Below are positions 15,207 through 25,254 of a DNA stretch of 64,000 nt, piece by piece. Positions within the stretch are counted from its first letter, which is position 1, and every line of letters starts with the position of its first letter. Origin of the DNA: Flavobacteriaceae bacterium CG_4_10_14_3_um_filter_33_47 (GTDB lineage Bacteria; Bacteroidota; Bacteroidia; Flavobacteriales; Flavobacteriaceae); assembly GCA_002784145.1 (NCBI GenBank), contig PFKE01000088.1, positions 1-64,000 on the forward strand, given 5' to 3'. The notes under the pieces are model-generated. The model worked only from the letters and a program-made list of their open reading frames with translations. It had not been told where the DNA came from and made no database searches. Both the position numbers and the translations under genes were made by a program.

Positions 15207-16400
15207 ATGCCAGGATTTGAATTATTTGGAGCGTTAGAGCGCAAAGAAGTAAACGATGTTTTAGATAACGGTGTTTTAATGCGTTATGGTTTTGATGGCA
15301 TGCGCAACGGACATTGGAAAGCCAGAGAGTTAGAACTTGAACTTCAAAAGCAGTTTCGTGTAAAGCATGCGCAACTGGTTAGCAGCGGAACGGCAGCGGT
15401 TTCTATGTCATTAGCCATAGCAGGTGTAGGAGCTGGTGATGAGGTCATTATGCCATGTTTTACTTTTGTGGCCAGTTTTGAAGCCATTTTGATGCTTGGA
15501 GCTATTCCTATTTTAGTTGATATTGATGATACTTTAACCTTAGATATTGAAGAAGTTAAGAAATCAATTTCTCTAAAAACCAAAGCTATCATGCCAGTTC
15601 ATATGTGTGGAAGTATGGCGAATTTGCAAGCTTTAAAATCCATTTGTGATACTAACAACCTTTTCCTTATTGAAGATGCCTGTCAGGCCATTGGTGGAAC
15701 GTATCAAGGAATTCCATTGGGAAGTTATGGAGATGTAGGAAGCTTTTCGTTTGATTTTGTAAAAACAATCACTTGTGGCGAAGGCGGAGCGGTCATTACC
15801 AATAATTCTAAATTGGCTCTGTGCGCAGACCATTTTTCAGACCATGGGCATGACCATCAAGGACATGATAGAGGTGCTGAATTGCATCCGTTTTTAGGAT
15901 ATAATTTTAGAATTTCAGAACTTAACGCAGCCGTTGGCTTAGCGCAGTTACGACGTTTAAATGATTTTATAGGCATTCAAAAAAAAAATTATACCATTTT
16001 AAGAGAAGCCTTATCTCAAATTCCTGAAATCATGTTCAGAACTGTTCCTGATGGTGGTGTAGAAAATTATTCATTCTTAAATATTTTTTTACCAAATTTA
16101 GAAATCACGAGATTAGTTTCAAAGGCTTTTAAAGAAGAAGGTGTTGATGGCTGTTTTCATTATTATGACAATCATTGGCATTACATTCGCAAATGGGAAC
16201 ATTTAAAAGAGTTAAAAACACTATATCCGGTTTCACTAGATGTTAGTAAAGGTTTAGAATATTTAAAGAATAAATCTTTTGAACAATCAGACTATTTTAT
16301 CGGGCGAAATTTATCCTGTTTAATTAAACTGTCTTGGACCGAGGCTGAAGTTATAGATAGAGCTCATAAAATGGCACAAATTATTAAGAGAATGTTGTAA
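15207..16400 (+). CDS. DegT/DnrJ/EryC1/StrS-family PLP aminotransferase
   Basis: A 397-residue type I fold enzyme. The PLP-binding lysine is K186 in SFDFVKTITCGEGG, with EDACQAIGG (D157) holding the pyridine nitrogen and SGTAAVSMSL near the phosphate cup. Members usually aminate keto-sugars for surface polysaccharides or antibiotics, but no sugar-nucleotide gene is nearby, so the role is open. It follows the nitroreductase by 4 bases and may share its transcript. The C-terminal third (GCFHYYDNHWHYIRKWEH) is less typical of the sugar enzymes and may mark a divergent subgroup. Confidence 0.88.
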   Translation: MPGFELFGALERKEVNDVLDNGVLMRYGFDGMRNGHWKARELELELQKQFRVKHAQLVSSGTAAVSMSLAIAGVGAGDEVIMPCFTFVASFEAILMLGAIPILVDIDDTLTLDIEEVKKSISLKTKAIMPVHMCGSMANLQALKSICDTNNLFLIEDACQAIGGTYQGIPLGSYGDVGSFSFDFVKTITCGEGGAVITNNSKLALCADHFSDHGHDHQGHDRGAELHPFLGYNFRISELNAAVGLAQLRRLNDFIGIQKKNYTILREALSQIPEIMFRTVPDGGVENYSFLNIFLPNLEITRLVSKAFKEEGVDGCFHYYDNHWHYIRKWEHLKELKTLYPVSLDVSKGLEYLKNKSFEQSDYFIGRNLSCLIKLSWTEAEVIDRAHKMAQIIKRML

Positions 16401-16474
16401 TGTATGGTTTTTGTTGTGGTCATTAATTCGGTTGGTTAATTTGAATAAAGTTTCTTTGTTTTAAACTACACGAC

Positions 16475-17998
16475 ATGAGAAATTTTTACAGTAGCATTTT
16501 AATAATCTTCCTTTTTTTAAGTCAAATTTCTTTCTCACAACAAATGCCTATTGATTTTTCTGAGGCTACAGAGACCTTTAATGTTTGGGGAGGAAGTAGC
16601 TTTTCTCTTAGAAATTCGCCTTCAAATGCCAATAATAAAGTTGGAGAGTTTTACCATGCGCCAACAGTTGCGCAACAAGGCTTTTATATAGATTTATCAC
16701 GATCTATTGATTTAGATTTTCAAAACTCAATAACCTTGCTTTTTTATGCATTCGATCCTAACATACATACAGTTACATTAAAACTAGAAAGAGGTGCAAA
16801 TACTGATGTACTAGTAAATGTTAATACGCCATCTTCTCAAGAAAATTGGGTTCCACTAACGTTTAATTTTTCAGGTGCAAGCGGAACCTACGACCGCTTA
16901 ACTATTTTAATTGATAATGGTAATGCTACGCCTGGAACTTTTTTAATTGATGATATAGATGATGGATCAACACCCGTAGTTCTTCCACCAGATCCTGTTT
17001 ATGATTATTTAGTTTGGTCTGATGAGTTTGATGGAAGCGGTGCCATTAATACAACAAATTGGTTTCATCAAACGATACCAATTATAAATGGACAAAGTTG
17101 GGCTAATGGTGAAATTCAACATTATACAGATAGAACTACGAACTCTTATTTGGAAAATGGATCCTTAAAAATTTTAGCAAAAAAAGAGACCTATACAAAT
17201 CTAGGAGTTACCAAACAATATACGTCTGCAAGACTAAATTCTAAGTTTGCATTTACCTATGGTAAAGTTGAGATTAGAGCAAAAATGCCTTTTGGAGTTG
17301 GTACATTCCCTGCGCTTTGGATGCTAGGACAAAATATTACAGAAACTGGAGGTTACTGGGCGGCTACACACGGAACAACCAGTTGGCCAGATTGTGGAGA
17401 GATCGATATTATTGAGCATTGGGGAGAAAATCAAGATTTTGTTCAAAGTGCTTTGCATAATAGGTCTAGTTTTGGAGGTACCATTAACAAAGGAGGAAGA
17501 TTGATTAGTAATGCATCGACAGAATTTCATATTTATACTTTGGATTGGAATTCTAATAAAATGACTTTTAGTGTAGATGGAATAGCTCATTATGTTTATA
17601 ATCCAGTATCTAAAAACATTCAAAACTGGCCTTATAATGCACCTCAATATTTATTATTTAATGTTGCGATTTTACCAAATATTGCATCAAATTTTACAGA
17701 AAGTGCTATGGAGATAGATTATGTAAGAGTATTTCAGGAAGGAACATTAAGCATAGAAGAAACCCCATTAAACAAGCTTATAAAAGTGTACCCTAATCCT
17801 GCTCAAGATTATCTTTATATCGATTCTAAGGTAGCTATTAATAAGATTTCATTTTACAACATGTTTGGAATGCAAGTGTTAAAAAATGCCTCTTTAGAAA
17901 ATAATAGTATTGATATTAGTGAATTGTCATCTGGAATTTACCTACTAGAGATCGTTTCAGATTCAAAAAAAACCATAAAGAAAGTGGTAATAAATTAG
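16475..17998 (+). CDS. secreted GH16 glycoside hydrolase with T9SS sorting domain
   Basis: A 507-residue exported enzyme. Residues 1-21 are a signal peptide. Residues ~25-165 form a beta-sandwich resembling a carbohydrate-binding module. The GH16 domain begins near 178 (LVWSDEFDG) and has the catalytic E-x-D-x-x-E at 309-314 (EIDIIE). The last ~70 residues (IKVYPNPAQDYLYI ... GIYLLEI) are a type A C-terminal signal for type IX secretion. GH16 members cut beta-1,3/1,4-glucans such as laminarin, or agar and carrageenan. WPDCGEIDIIEHWG looks laminarinase-like. No SusCD pair or sulfatase is adjacent. Its stop overlaps the convergent ribB stop by 4 bases. Confidence 0.93.
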   Translation: MRNFYSSILIIFLFLSQISFSQQMPIDFSEATETFNVWGGSSFSLRNSPSNANNKVGEFYHAPTVAQQGFYIDLSRSIDLDFQNSITLLFYAFDPNIHTVTLKLERGANTDVLVNVNTPSSQENWVPLTFNFSGASGTYDRLTILIDNGNATPGTFLIDDIDDGSTPVVLPPDPVYDYLVWSDEFDGSGAINTTNWFHQTIPIINGQSWANGEIQHYTDRTTNSYLENGSLKILAKKETYTNLGVTKQYTSARLNSKFAFTYGKVEIRAKMPFGVGTFPALWMLGQNITETGGYWAATHGTTSWPDCGEIDIIEHWGENQDFVQSALHNRSSFGGTINKGGRLISNASTEFHIYTLDWNSNKMTFSVDGIAHYVYNPVSKNIQNWPYNAPQYLLFNVAILPNIASNFTESAMEIDYVRVFQEGTLSIEETPLNKLIKVYPNPAQDYLYIDSKVAINKISFYNMFGMQVLKNASLENNSIDISELSSGIYLLEIVSDSKKTIKKVVIN

Positions 17999-19155
17999 TA
18001 GCTCACATAATCTACAATCTCTAAGCCATAACCAATTAAACCTACGCGTTTGGTTTGTTCAGAATTGGAAATAATTCTAAGCTTATGAATGTTTAAATCA
18101 TGAAGAATTTGTGCGCCAATACCAAAATCTCGGGCATCCATATCAATTCTTGGAACTTTTGAAATTTTATTAGGTTTTTGATTTTGTTTTAAAACATCCA
18201 AACGCTTTAAAATATTCATTGATTCTACCTCTTGGTTTATAAAAAGGATGGCACCTTTACCTTCATCATTGATAACCTTAAACATATCATCTAATTGTTT
18301 ATCAACATTATTGGTTAAGGTTCCAAGAATATCATTATTAATCAAGGTTGAATTTATTCTGGTAAGAACTGGTTCCTGATCTTTCCATTGCCCTTTAGTT
18401 AACGCAATGTGTATTTGATTATTTGTGGTTTGTTGATAAGCTCTTAACCTAAAACTTCCAAAACGAGTTTCTATTTGAAAATCTTCCTTTTTATCAATTA
18501 AAGAGTCATGTTGCATTCTGTAGGCCACTAAATCTTCAATAGAAACAATTTTAAGATCTAAACGTTTGGCAACGTCCATAAGTTCTGGTAATCGGGCCAT
18601 ACTGCCATCTTCATTCATAATTTCTACGATTACACCAGCAGGATTTAAACCAGCTAATCGAGCAAAATCAATAGCTGCTTCGGTATGTCCGGTTCTTCTT
18701 AAAACACCACCTTGTTTTGCAACTAATGGAAATATATGGCCAGGTCTTCCTAATTCAAAGGGTTTTGTGTTGGTGTCAATAAGGGCTTTTATGGTTTTTG
18801 CTCTGTCACTTGCAGAAATACCCGTGGTTACGCCGTTTCCTCTTAAATCAACAGAGACTGTAAAAGCTGTTTCCATAAGGTCAGTATTATTTCTTACCAT
18901 CATGTTAAGCTCCAGTTCTTCACATCTGCTTTCTGTAAGTGGCACACAAATAAGACCCCTTCCATGGGTTGCCATAAAGTTGATTATTTGTGGTGTTACT
19001 TTATCAGCGGCTGCAACAAAATCACCTTCGTTTTCGCGGTTTTCATCATCAACCACAATAATGACTTTACCATTTCTAATATCATCAATGGCTTCGTGAA
19101 TGGTGTTGAGTTTAAATTTAGAAGATTTTATGGGTGTTTTCATTTCAGTAATCAT
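17995..19155 (-). CDS. ribB: 3,4-dihydroxy-2-butanone-4-phosphate synthase with degenerate GTP cyclohydrolase II domain
   Basis: The N-terminal half (~15-215) is a complete RibB domain that makes the four-carbon riboflavin precursor from ribulose-5-phosphate: DDENRENEGDFV, HGRGLICVPL, TGISASDRAKTI, RTGHTEAAIDFARLAG. The C-terminal half aligns with GTP cyclohydrolase II by length and ending, but the three zinc cysteines and the QEGRG catalytic segment are gone (RINSTLINNDILG and INQEVESMN stand in their place). A separate ribA is therefore needed. Start could be 19155 or the ATG at 19143. It is last in the tpx-to-ribB minus-strand run, 16 bases after the lptFG-type gene stop. Confidence 0.92.
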   Translation of the reverse strand: MITEMKTPIKSSKFKLNTIHEAIDDIRNGKVIIVVDDENRENEGDFVAAADKVTPQIINFMATHGRGLICVPLTESRCEELELNMMVRNNTDLMETAFTVSVDLRGNGVTTGISASDRAKTIKALIDTNTKPFELGRPGHIFPLVAKQGGVLRRTGHTEAAIDFARLAGLNPAGVIVEIMNEDGSMARLPELMDVAKRLDLKIVSIEDLVAYRMQHDSLIDKKEDFQIETRFGSFRLRAYQQTTNNQIHIALTKGQWKDQEPVLTRINSTLINNDILGTLTNNVDKQLDDMFKVINDEGKGAILFINQEVESMNILKRLDVLKQNQKPNKISKVPRIDMDARDFGIGAQILHDLNIHKLRIISNSEQTKRVGLIGYGLEIVDYVSY

Positions 19156-19171
19156 ATGGCAAAGATATGAG

Positions 19172-21139
19172 TTATTTTAAACTGTCTAAACAATTTTGTT
19201 TTAAGTCGTCATTCATCTTTTTCTTTAAAAGAAAATGACTAATAAAATAGATAGGCAAACCAATGAGAAGTAACCCAAAATTTGGTTTTATTTTTAGCTT
19301 GTTAATATTACGGTAAAAACTGCTTATATTAAGGCTGCTTTTTATATAGTAAACCATATACAAAACAAATGAGATGATACTTATTTGAATGGATGCCGAT
19401 GCCAACGATGGCATTTTGTTATTTTTAAAGACAAAAAATAATATTAATAATATGGCTCCAATAATATATAGGGTTGAGGCAAATTTAAAATGTTCAATAA
19501 AGTCATTATAAACCTTTTTTGAAACACCATATTCGGTCTTAATTTCAATACCATTGGCTCGTATTTCATCTATTTCAATGCCTCTGGAATTCAAAACTTG
19601 CATGGCTTCATATCTACTTGATTCTGTGTAACCATGAAGGTTATAATTTTTAATGGTATCAAATAATTTTTCATTGGTAAATGACTCTAAAAACTTATAA
19701 TCTATAGCTTCGTTTTCTTTGATACTAAATAGTTTTTTGAGTGGTTCAATAAGGTTATCAAAACCAAACAAACCTTTATCTTCAGTAGCTCTTTTGGTTA
19801 AAATAATTCCTAATGGAAGCATGATTAAGGTTGAAAACCAAGTGGCAATAACAGGATTTAAATCACCACTTTTTGCACTGTTTGTAGCAAAAATTCCGAT
19901 AAAATGATAGGTTAAAAAAAGTAAAATGGCTATAATCATGGGTAATCCTAAACCTCCTTTTCTAATTAAAGCGCCTAAAGGAGCTCCAACAAAAAATAGA
20001 ATAATGCAAGCAAAGCCTAAGGCCAACTTTTCATGTAACGCAATAACATGTTTATTAAAGTTACTTTTTGAAATTTTAAAAGCATTTTTTCTGGTGGTAA
20101 TAATTTGATTGGTACTTCTAGTAGAGTTTAAAGCAATGTTAACTAGTTGAGCTTTGTTTTTTGTTTCAAAAACATCTAAAATATTTCCTGTGTATAAAGA
20201 ATCTGTTTTTTTAAGTGTTTGATTTTTTAATGGAGCAGCTATGGCTCTTTCGTAAATATTTTCAGAAAATAGAGTATATTCCTCTTGGTTTTTTTGTGAT
20301 AAAGAATCTATAGTGTAATTTAAATCACTAATTTTAAGCATGTTATATTTGTTAGTGATTGATTTATCATCATCTAACTCATTTTGAGCATTAAGGAAAG
20401 ATAAATCAATGTTAATGGTGTATTTATCAAACGTACTTTTTGCAAAAGGTGCATTGTTTTTCGCCCTAATATTTTTTGGTTTTAAATCGTGATAATAATT
20501 ACCATCAAAGAGTACAAGTTTTAAAACATTTGAGGTTTCTGCACTAACCAGTTCACCTGCTTTAGATTTTATGGTGGTAGCATTGGTTCTTCCATCAGAG
20601 CCTTTAATATGGATAACAACATCTTTTAAATATTGACCTCTGTCACCACTTTTGTCACTAAATTTAATATTGTAAGTGCCAATTTCATTAAACTGCCCTT
20701 TAGCCAAATACATGGCAGGTTTAAGTTTAGCAATGTTTTTTCTAAGATTAAAAGAGTTGTATTCGGACCAAGGAATTACATTGTTTGAAAAGAAAAAGGT
20801 GGTAATTCCTAAAATAACGATAAAAACACTCAGTCCAGACATGGCTCTCATGAGTGAAATACCGGTAGATTTCATGGCTGCAAACTCATAATTTTCAGCA
20901 AAATCCCCAAACACCATAATAGATGCCAAAAGTATGGTAAGCGGTAATACCAAAGGCATTAGTTTTGGCATAAAATATATTAAGAATTTAAAAACCACCA
21001 TGATGTCTAAATCTTTACCAGCTAATTCTCTTATGTATAACCAAATGGTTTGCAATACAAAAATCAGAATGAGAATTAAAAACACACTGATAAAAGTTTT
21101 AAGATAGGTGGTAAGTATGTAACGGTCTAATATTTTCAA
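19172..21139 (-). CDS. LptF/LptG-family permease (YjgP/YjgQ)
   Basis: A 655-residue inner-membrane protein. Three N-terminal transmembrane segments (FISVFLILILIFVLQTIW, MPLVLPLTILLASIMVFGDFAENYE) precede a periplasmic beta-jellyroll domain (~130-330), then three more segments. It belongs to the LptB2FG exporter that pulls lipopolysaccharide to the outer membrane. Bacteroidota homologues are longer than the ~360-residue proteobacterial proteins because of a C-terminal extension, here from about 470 on with two further hydrophobic segments. Its start is 6 bases after the lolA stop. Whether it is LptF or LptG cannot be told from sequence. Confidence 0.9.
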   Translation of the reverse strand: MKILDRYILTTYLKTFISVFLILILIFVLQTIWLYIRELAGKDLDIMVVFKFLIYFMPKLMPLVLPLTILLASIMVFGDFAENYEFAAMKSTGISLMRAMSGLSVFIVILGITTFFFSNNVIPWSEYNSFNLRKNIAKLKPAMYLAKGQFNEIGTYNIKFSDKSGDRGQYLKDVVIHIKGSDGRTNATTIKSKAGELVSAETSNVLKLVLFDGNYYHDLKPKNIRAKNNAPFAKSTFDKYTINIDLSFLNAQNELDDDKSITNKYNMLKISDLNYTIDSLSQKNQEEYTLFSENIYERAIAAPLKNQTLKKTDSLYTGNILDVFETKNKAQLVNIALNSTRSTNQIITTRKNAFKISKSNFNKHVIALHEKLALGFACIILFFVGAPLGALIRKGGLGLPMIIAILLFLTYHFIGIFATNSAKSGDLNPVIATWFSTLIMLPLGIILTKRATEDKGLFGFDNLIEPLKKLFSIKENEAIDYKFLESFTNEKLFDTIKNYNLHGYTESSRYEAMQVLNSRGIEIDEIRANGIEIKTEYGVSKKVYNDFIEHFKFASTLYIIGAILLILFFVFKNNKMPSLASASIQISIISFVLYMVYYIKSSLNISSFYRNINKLKIKPNFGLLLIGLPIYFISHFLLKKKMNDDLKQNCLDSLK

Positions 21140-21145
21140 TAGAGA

Positions 21146-21781
21146 CTAATCTAAATTATTGATGTAGTAATCTTTATATTTTATGCTATCAAAGGTAAAT
21201 AAGGTTTTTGATAAAGGTTCATTCGTTTTAAATGAATTTACGGTAAGGGTGGTTTTAGTACCATTTTTGCCTATTTGAATTAAATTATAAATATGTTTTG
21301 TTTGAGAATCTATGCCCAACAAAATATAGTTAATTTCTGAATTTGAATCGATGGGTATTAATTTTACATATTGAATTTTTCTTCCTTTTACGTCTTGAAC
21401 AATATCCATAGTGCTGGTATAACCGTTTTCATAGAAAGACAACATTTTACTGGGAGCAATAATGTCTTCCTCATCATCTTTTTGTTTTGATACGGTTACT
21501 TCTTCATCTTCTGGACTAATGTTGTACATGGTTTTTCCATCAAACAATCTGGTAACACCAAGAATGTTTAATTTGTATTTGTCTCCTTGCAAAACAACGT
21601 CTCCTCTTGTTTCTTGTTTTATATTTTCGGAGGCATTTTCAAGCACATATTTAAAATCGATAGAAATGTTTTCATAACTACTCACTTTTTCTGACACCTC
21701 TTTTAGAAGATTCTTTCCGCTTTTTTGTGCAAAACTGCTGAGGTTAAAAAATACCAGAAGTATTAATATCAAATGTTTCAT
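21146..21781 (-). CDS. lolA: LolA-like outer-membrane lipoprotein carrier
   Basis: A 211-residue periplasmic protein with a signal peptide (ILILLVFFNLSSFAQ). The beta-rich body has the LolA-family pattern (ISIDFKYVLENASENI, GDVVLQGDKYKLNILG, TMYNISPEDEEVTV). Members ferry lipoproteins between membranes. It lies between ftsK (15 bases upstream) and the LptFG-type gene (6 bases downstream), a conserved flavobacterial arrangement linking envelope assembly with division. Exact carrier function is inferred from the fold. Confidence 0.88.
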   Translation of the reverse strand: MKHLILILLVFFNLSSFAQKSGKNLLKEVSEKVSSYENISIDFKYVLENASENIKQETRGDVVLQGDKYKLNILGVTRLFDGKTMYNISPEDEEVTVSKQKDDEEDIIAPSKMLSFYENGYTSTMDIVQDVKGRKIQYVKLIPIDSNSEINYILLGIDSQTKHIYNLIQIGKNGTKTTLTVNSFKTNEPLSKTLFTFDSIKYKDYYINNLD

Positions 21782-21796
21782 TTTTTTATCTTTAAT

Positions 21797-24178
21797 TTAT
21801 AAAGTTTCGTTTTCTAAGAGTTTATCTAAAGAGGTCAAGTCACTTACTAAAACCTGTCTGGCTTTGCTTCCTTCAAAAGGACCCACAATGCCTGCAGCTT
21901 CTAATTGATCTATAAGTCTGCCTGCACGATTGTAACCTAATTTAAGTTTTCGCTGCAACAGTGATGCTGAACCTTGTTGGGCAGTTACGATAACCTCGGC
22001 AGCTTCTCTAAATAATTTATCTCTGTCTGAGATATCTATATCAAGACTTGTGCCGCTTTCTTCACCAAGATATTCCGGTAGTAGAAAAGCATCGGGATAG
22101 GCTTTTTGTGAGCCAATAAATTCTGTTATTTTTTCAATTTCGGGCGTATCAACAAAAGCACATTGCACTCTAATTAAATCATTTCCTTGGGTAAACAACA
22201 TATCGCCACGGCCAATAAGTTGATCGGCTCCAGAACCGTCTAGAATGGTTCTAGAATCAATTTTAGAAGTTACCCTAAAAGCAATTCTAGCAGGGAAATT
22301 GGCTTTAATAATTCCCGTAATAACGTTTACTGATGGTCTTTGAGTTGCAATAATTAAATGAATGCCAATAGCTCTGGCCAATTGAGCCAAACGCGCTATG
22401 GGCGTTTCAACTTCCTTACCAGCTGTCATGATTAGATCTGCAAATTCATCAATTACTAAAACAATATAAGGTAAAAATTGATGTCCATCGTTTGGATTTA
22501 GTTTTCGTGCTTTAAACTTAACATTGTATTCAGCAATATTTCTGCATAGGGCATTTTTAAGCAATTCATAACGATTATCCATTTCAATACACAACGAATT
22601 TAATGTATTGATAACTTTGGTGTTGTCTGTAATAATCGCATCTTCACTGTCGGGTAGTTTTGCTAAATAGTGACGCTCAATTTTATTAAAAAGAGTCAGC
22701 TCTACTTTCTTTGGATCTATCAAAACAAACTTGACTTCGGCTGGATGTTTTTTATAAAGCAAAGAGGTCAATACCGCATTTAATCCAACAGATTTTCCTT
22801 GACCTGTAGCACCAGCCATCAATAAATGAGGCATTTTAACCAAGTCAACCACAAAGGTTTCATTGCTGATGGTTTTTCCCAAAGCAATGGGTAATTGCAT
22901 TTCAGAACTTTGAAACTTTTTAGAAGCAATAACAGAACGCATGGAAACTATGGTGGCATTTTTGTTGGGAACTTCAATACCAATGGTTCCTTTGCCAGGA
23001 ATTGGTGCAATAATTCGAATGCCTAATGCCGAAAGAGATAGGGCAATATCATCTTCTAAATTTTTTATTTTTGAGATTCTAACGCCAGCATTAGGAACAA
23101 TTTCATACAAGGTTACTGTTGGACCAATAGTGGCTTTAATGCTTGCAATTCCAATGCTGTAATTATTTAAGGTTTCAACGATTTTATTTTTATTTTCTTC
23201 TAATTCTTCTTGGTTTATGGTAATGCCTTCAGATTCGTATTTTTTTAATAAGTCTAAATGTGGAAATTGATAAGATCCTAACTCAAGAGTTGGGTCAAAT
23301 AAGCCAAAGTCTTCAACCAGTTTATTTGCTAAATTATCTGTTTCTGAAAGTTCTTCAGTTGTTTTTTCAACAACCATTTCTATTTCAGGTTCTTTAGGTT
23401 CATTTTTTATTTGTAAATCTAAATCAGACTCCGGTTTAGTCCTTGTGGTTTCTTTATTTTTCTTAGGGTCTGATGTTATTTCAAGAGCAGATTTAATAGC
23501 TTCTGCCTCAAGAGATAAATTATTTTCTAGAGCAACGGTGTAATCTTCTTGAGATTGATTCTGATTAAAATCGGCTTTAATATCTTTTTTTGCCAGTTTA
23601 AAGAGACTAATAAAACTTTCTGCAGATAGTTTATAGCGAACTGCCAGAAAAACAATGAGTACAAAAACAAGTAAAGAAATAGTACCTATTTTTCCTAAAT
23701 AATCCTGCAAAAAGCCATTAATTTCAAACCCGAATGTACCTCCTAGTGCATCATTAAAATTACTAAAAAAACCTAAAAAAACGGATGCCCAAATAATAGT
23801 TATTAAACCCCAAAACCAATGATTTATTAGTCTTGCTCTACTTGAGTCAAGCAGAACATACAAACCAGACAAGAATATTAATCCTGAAAATATAAAGGAT
23901 GCTATACCAAATCCGCGTAAAATAAAAAAATCGCTCAACCAAGCACCAGATTTATTCAACCAGTTTTCTGCATTTGTTTGTCTGGATGTGAAATTTGAAA
24001 TAGTGCTTTGGTCGGCATCACCAGTAAAGAAAAAGGATATGAATGCTAGACATAATAATATTCCAAAAATCACTAAAAAACTACCAAGAACAAGCTTTTG
24101 CTGACTAGACAACTTAAAGCTTAACATTTTGGTTTTTTCTTTTGTGGAGGTATTGGTTTTAGTTTTCTTCTTCGCCAT
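21797..24178 (-). CDS. ftsK: DNA translocase FtsK
   Basis: A 793-residue septal motor that pumps chromosome DNA toward dif for XerCD resolution. Four N-terminal membrane segments (~25-185) are followed by a charged linker (~190-290), the alpha-beta RecA-like motor with Walker A GATGQGKS and Walker B YIVLVIDEFADLI, and a C-terminal gamma winged helix (SASLLQRKLKLGYNRAGRLIDQLEAAGIVGP) that reads KOPS-like signals. All modules are intact. First gene of the ftsK-lolA-lptFG-ribB block; dgkA and tpx lie upstream. A matching recombinase gene (xerC) lies at 55 kb in this window. Confidence 0.96.
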   Translation of the reverse strand: MAKKKTKTNTSTKEKTKMLSFKLSSQQKLVLGSFLVIFGILLCLAFISFFFTGDADQSTISNFTSRQTNAENWLNKSGAWLSDFFILRGFGIASFIFSGLIFLSGLYVLLDSSRARLINHWFWGLITIIWASVFLGFFSNFNDALGGTFGFEINGFLQDYLGKIGTISLLVFVLIVFLAVRYKLSAESFISLFKLAKKDIKADFNQNQSQEDYTVALENNLSLEAEAIKSALEITSDPKKNKETTRTKPESDLDLQIKNEPKEPEIEMVVEKTTEELSETDNLANKLVEDFGLFDPTLELGSYQFPHLDLLKKYESEGITINQEELEENKNKIVETLNNYSIGIASIKATIGPTVTLYEIVPNAGVRISKIKNLEDDIALSLSALGIRIIAPIPGKGTIGIEVPNKNATIVSMRSVIASKKFQSSEMQLPIALGKTISNETFVVDLVKMPHLLMAGATGQGKSVGLNAVLTSLLYKKHPAEVKFVLIDPKKVELTLFNKIERHYLAKLPDSEDAIITDNTKVINTLNSLCIEMDNRYELLKNALCRNIAEYNVKFKARKLNPNDGHQFLPYIVLVIDEFADLIMTAGKEVETPIARLAQLARAIGIHLIIATQRPSVNVITGIIKANFPARIAFRVTSKIDSRTILDGSGADQLIGRGDMLFTQGNDLIRVQCAFVDTPEIEKITEFIGSQKAYPDAFLLPEYLGEESGTSLDIDISDRDKLFREAAEVIVTAQQGSASLLQRKLKLGYNRAGRLIDQLEAAGIVGPFEGSKARQVLVSDLTSLDKLLENETL

Positions 24179-24319
24179 TAATGCGTTGTTATTTTAAACA
24201 AAAATACAAATTACTAGCATTAACGAAACTATATTTTAAAAAATTGCAAAACTATGTTTTTTAGACTATCAACAATAGTTCACGATATGAAAATAAAGGA
24301 CAAAATTTTATTTAATGAA

Positions 24320-24691
24320 TTAAAAAAATTTAGGAATATAAATAATCAAACCAATAATAATAGAGAAAACAGACACTATAAAAACACTGCCAGCCGCAAT
24401 GTCTTTTATAAGACCTATTTTATTGTTTTTTTCTGGATGAATAAAGTTAGCCATTTCTTCTAAAGCAGTATTGAGTCCTTCAATACCCATAACCATACTT
24501 ATACAAAGTAATTGCACCATCCATTCCGTTCTTGAAATATTAAAGTAAAAACCTAAAAGGGTAAGGGATAGGGCGATTGTAAATTGCACCCTAATACTAG
24601 ACTCCTTTTTTAATAAATATACAGCACCTTTAAAAGCATATATAACACTCTTGAGTCTGCTTACAAAAAAGGAGTCCTTTTTTAGGTTCAT
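24320..24691 (-). CDS. dgkA: diacylglycerol/undecaprenol kinase family protein
   Basis: A 123-residue integral membrane protein with three hydrophobic segments. The kinase signature appears as EGLNTALEEMANFIHPEKN, preceded by an amphipathic N-terminus (SRLKSVIYAFKGAVYLLKKE) common to DgkA/UdpK proteins. It phosphorylates diacylglycerol or undecaprenol to recycle lipid carriers; which one cannot be decided here. It starts 25 bases after the tpx stop and could share its transcript. Confidence 0.9.
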   Translation of the reverse strand: MNLKKDSFFVSRLKSVIYAFKGAVYLLKKESSIRVQFTIALSLTLLGFYFNISRTEWMVQLLCISMVMGIEGLNTALEEMANFIHPEKNNKIGLIKDIAAGSVFIVSVFSIIIGLIIYIPKFF

Positions 24692-24715
24692 GGATAGAGA
24701 TCACTTAAGATTCTC

Positions 24716-25216
24716 TTATTTTAAAGCTTTTAGAGCTGCTTCGTAATTGGGTTCATTTACAATTTCAGGAACTTGTTCTGTATAAGTTATCATGCCTTTA
24801 TCATCAATAATAACAACACATCTTGAGTTTAAAGCTTCTAACGGTCCAGTAATAAAATCAAGACCATACGTTTTTCCAAAGCTACCGTCTTTATAATCTG
24901 ATAAGTTGATAACATTGTCTAGACCTTCAGCACCACAAAAGCGACTCAATGCGAATGGTAAATCACGAGAAATACACAAAACTTTTGTATTTTTTAAGGT
25001 ACTGGCTTCTTTATTAAATTGTCTTACAGATTGGGCACAAGTGCCAGTATCTATACTCGGAAAAATATTCAAAACCAATTGATGACCTTCAAAATCCTTT
25101 AATGTTTTTGTAGATAAATCGGTTCCTGTTAATTTAAATTCTGGTGCTTTGCTGCCAATTTTAGGAAGATTTCCTGATGTTTTAATCTCGTTGCCTTTAA
25201 GTGTTACTGTTGCCAT
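24716..25216 (-). CDS. tpx: thiol peroxidase Tpx
   Basis: A 166-residue atypical 2-Cys peroxiredoxin that reduces lipid and alkyl peroxides with thioredoxin. The peroxidatic cysteine lies in SIDTGTCAQSVRQF, and the resolving cysteine is in LSRFCGAEG. The N-terminal TLKGNEIKTSGNLPKIGSKAPEF is standard. It is transcribed divergently from katG across 236 bases that contain a perfect 12-bp inverted repeat, suggesting shared peroxide-responsive control. It may be co-transcribed with dgkA. Confidence 0.95.
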   Translation of the reverse strand: MATVTLKGNEIKTSGNLPKIGSKAPEFKLTGTDLSTKTLKDFEGHQLVLNIFPSIDTGTCAQSVRQFNKEASTLKNTKVLCISRDLPFALSRFCGAEGLDNVINLSDYKDGSFGKTYGLDFITGPLEALNSRCVVIIDDKGMITYTEQVPEIVNEPNYEAALKALK

Positions 25217-25254
25217 TTTTATTGTTTTTTATTAATAGTTAAAATTAATAATTA

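Noticed and set aside
18566-19099. 177-codon plus-strand ORF
   Set aside because: Antisense shadow of ribB, low-complexity serine/alanine-rich translation.
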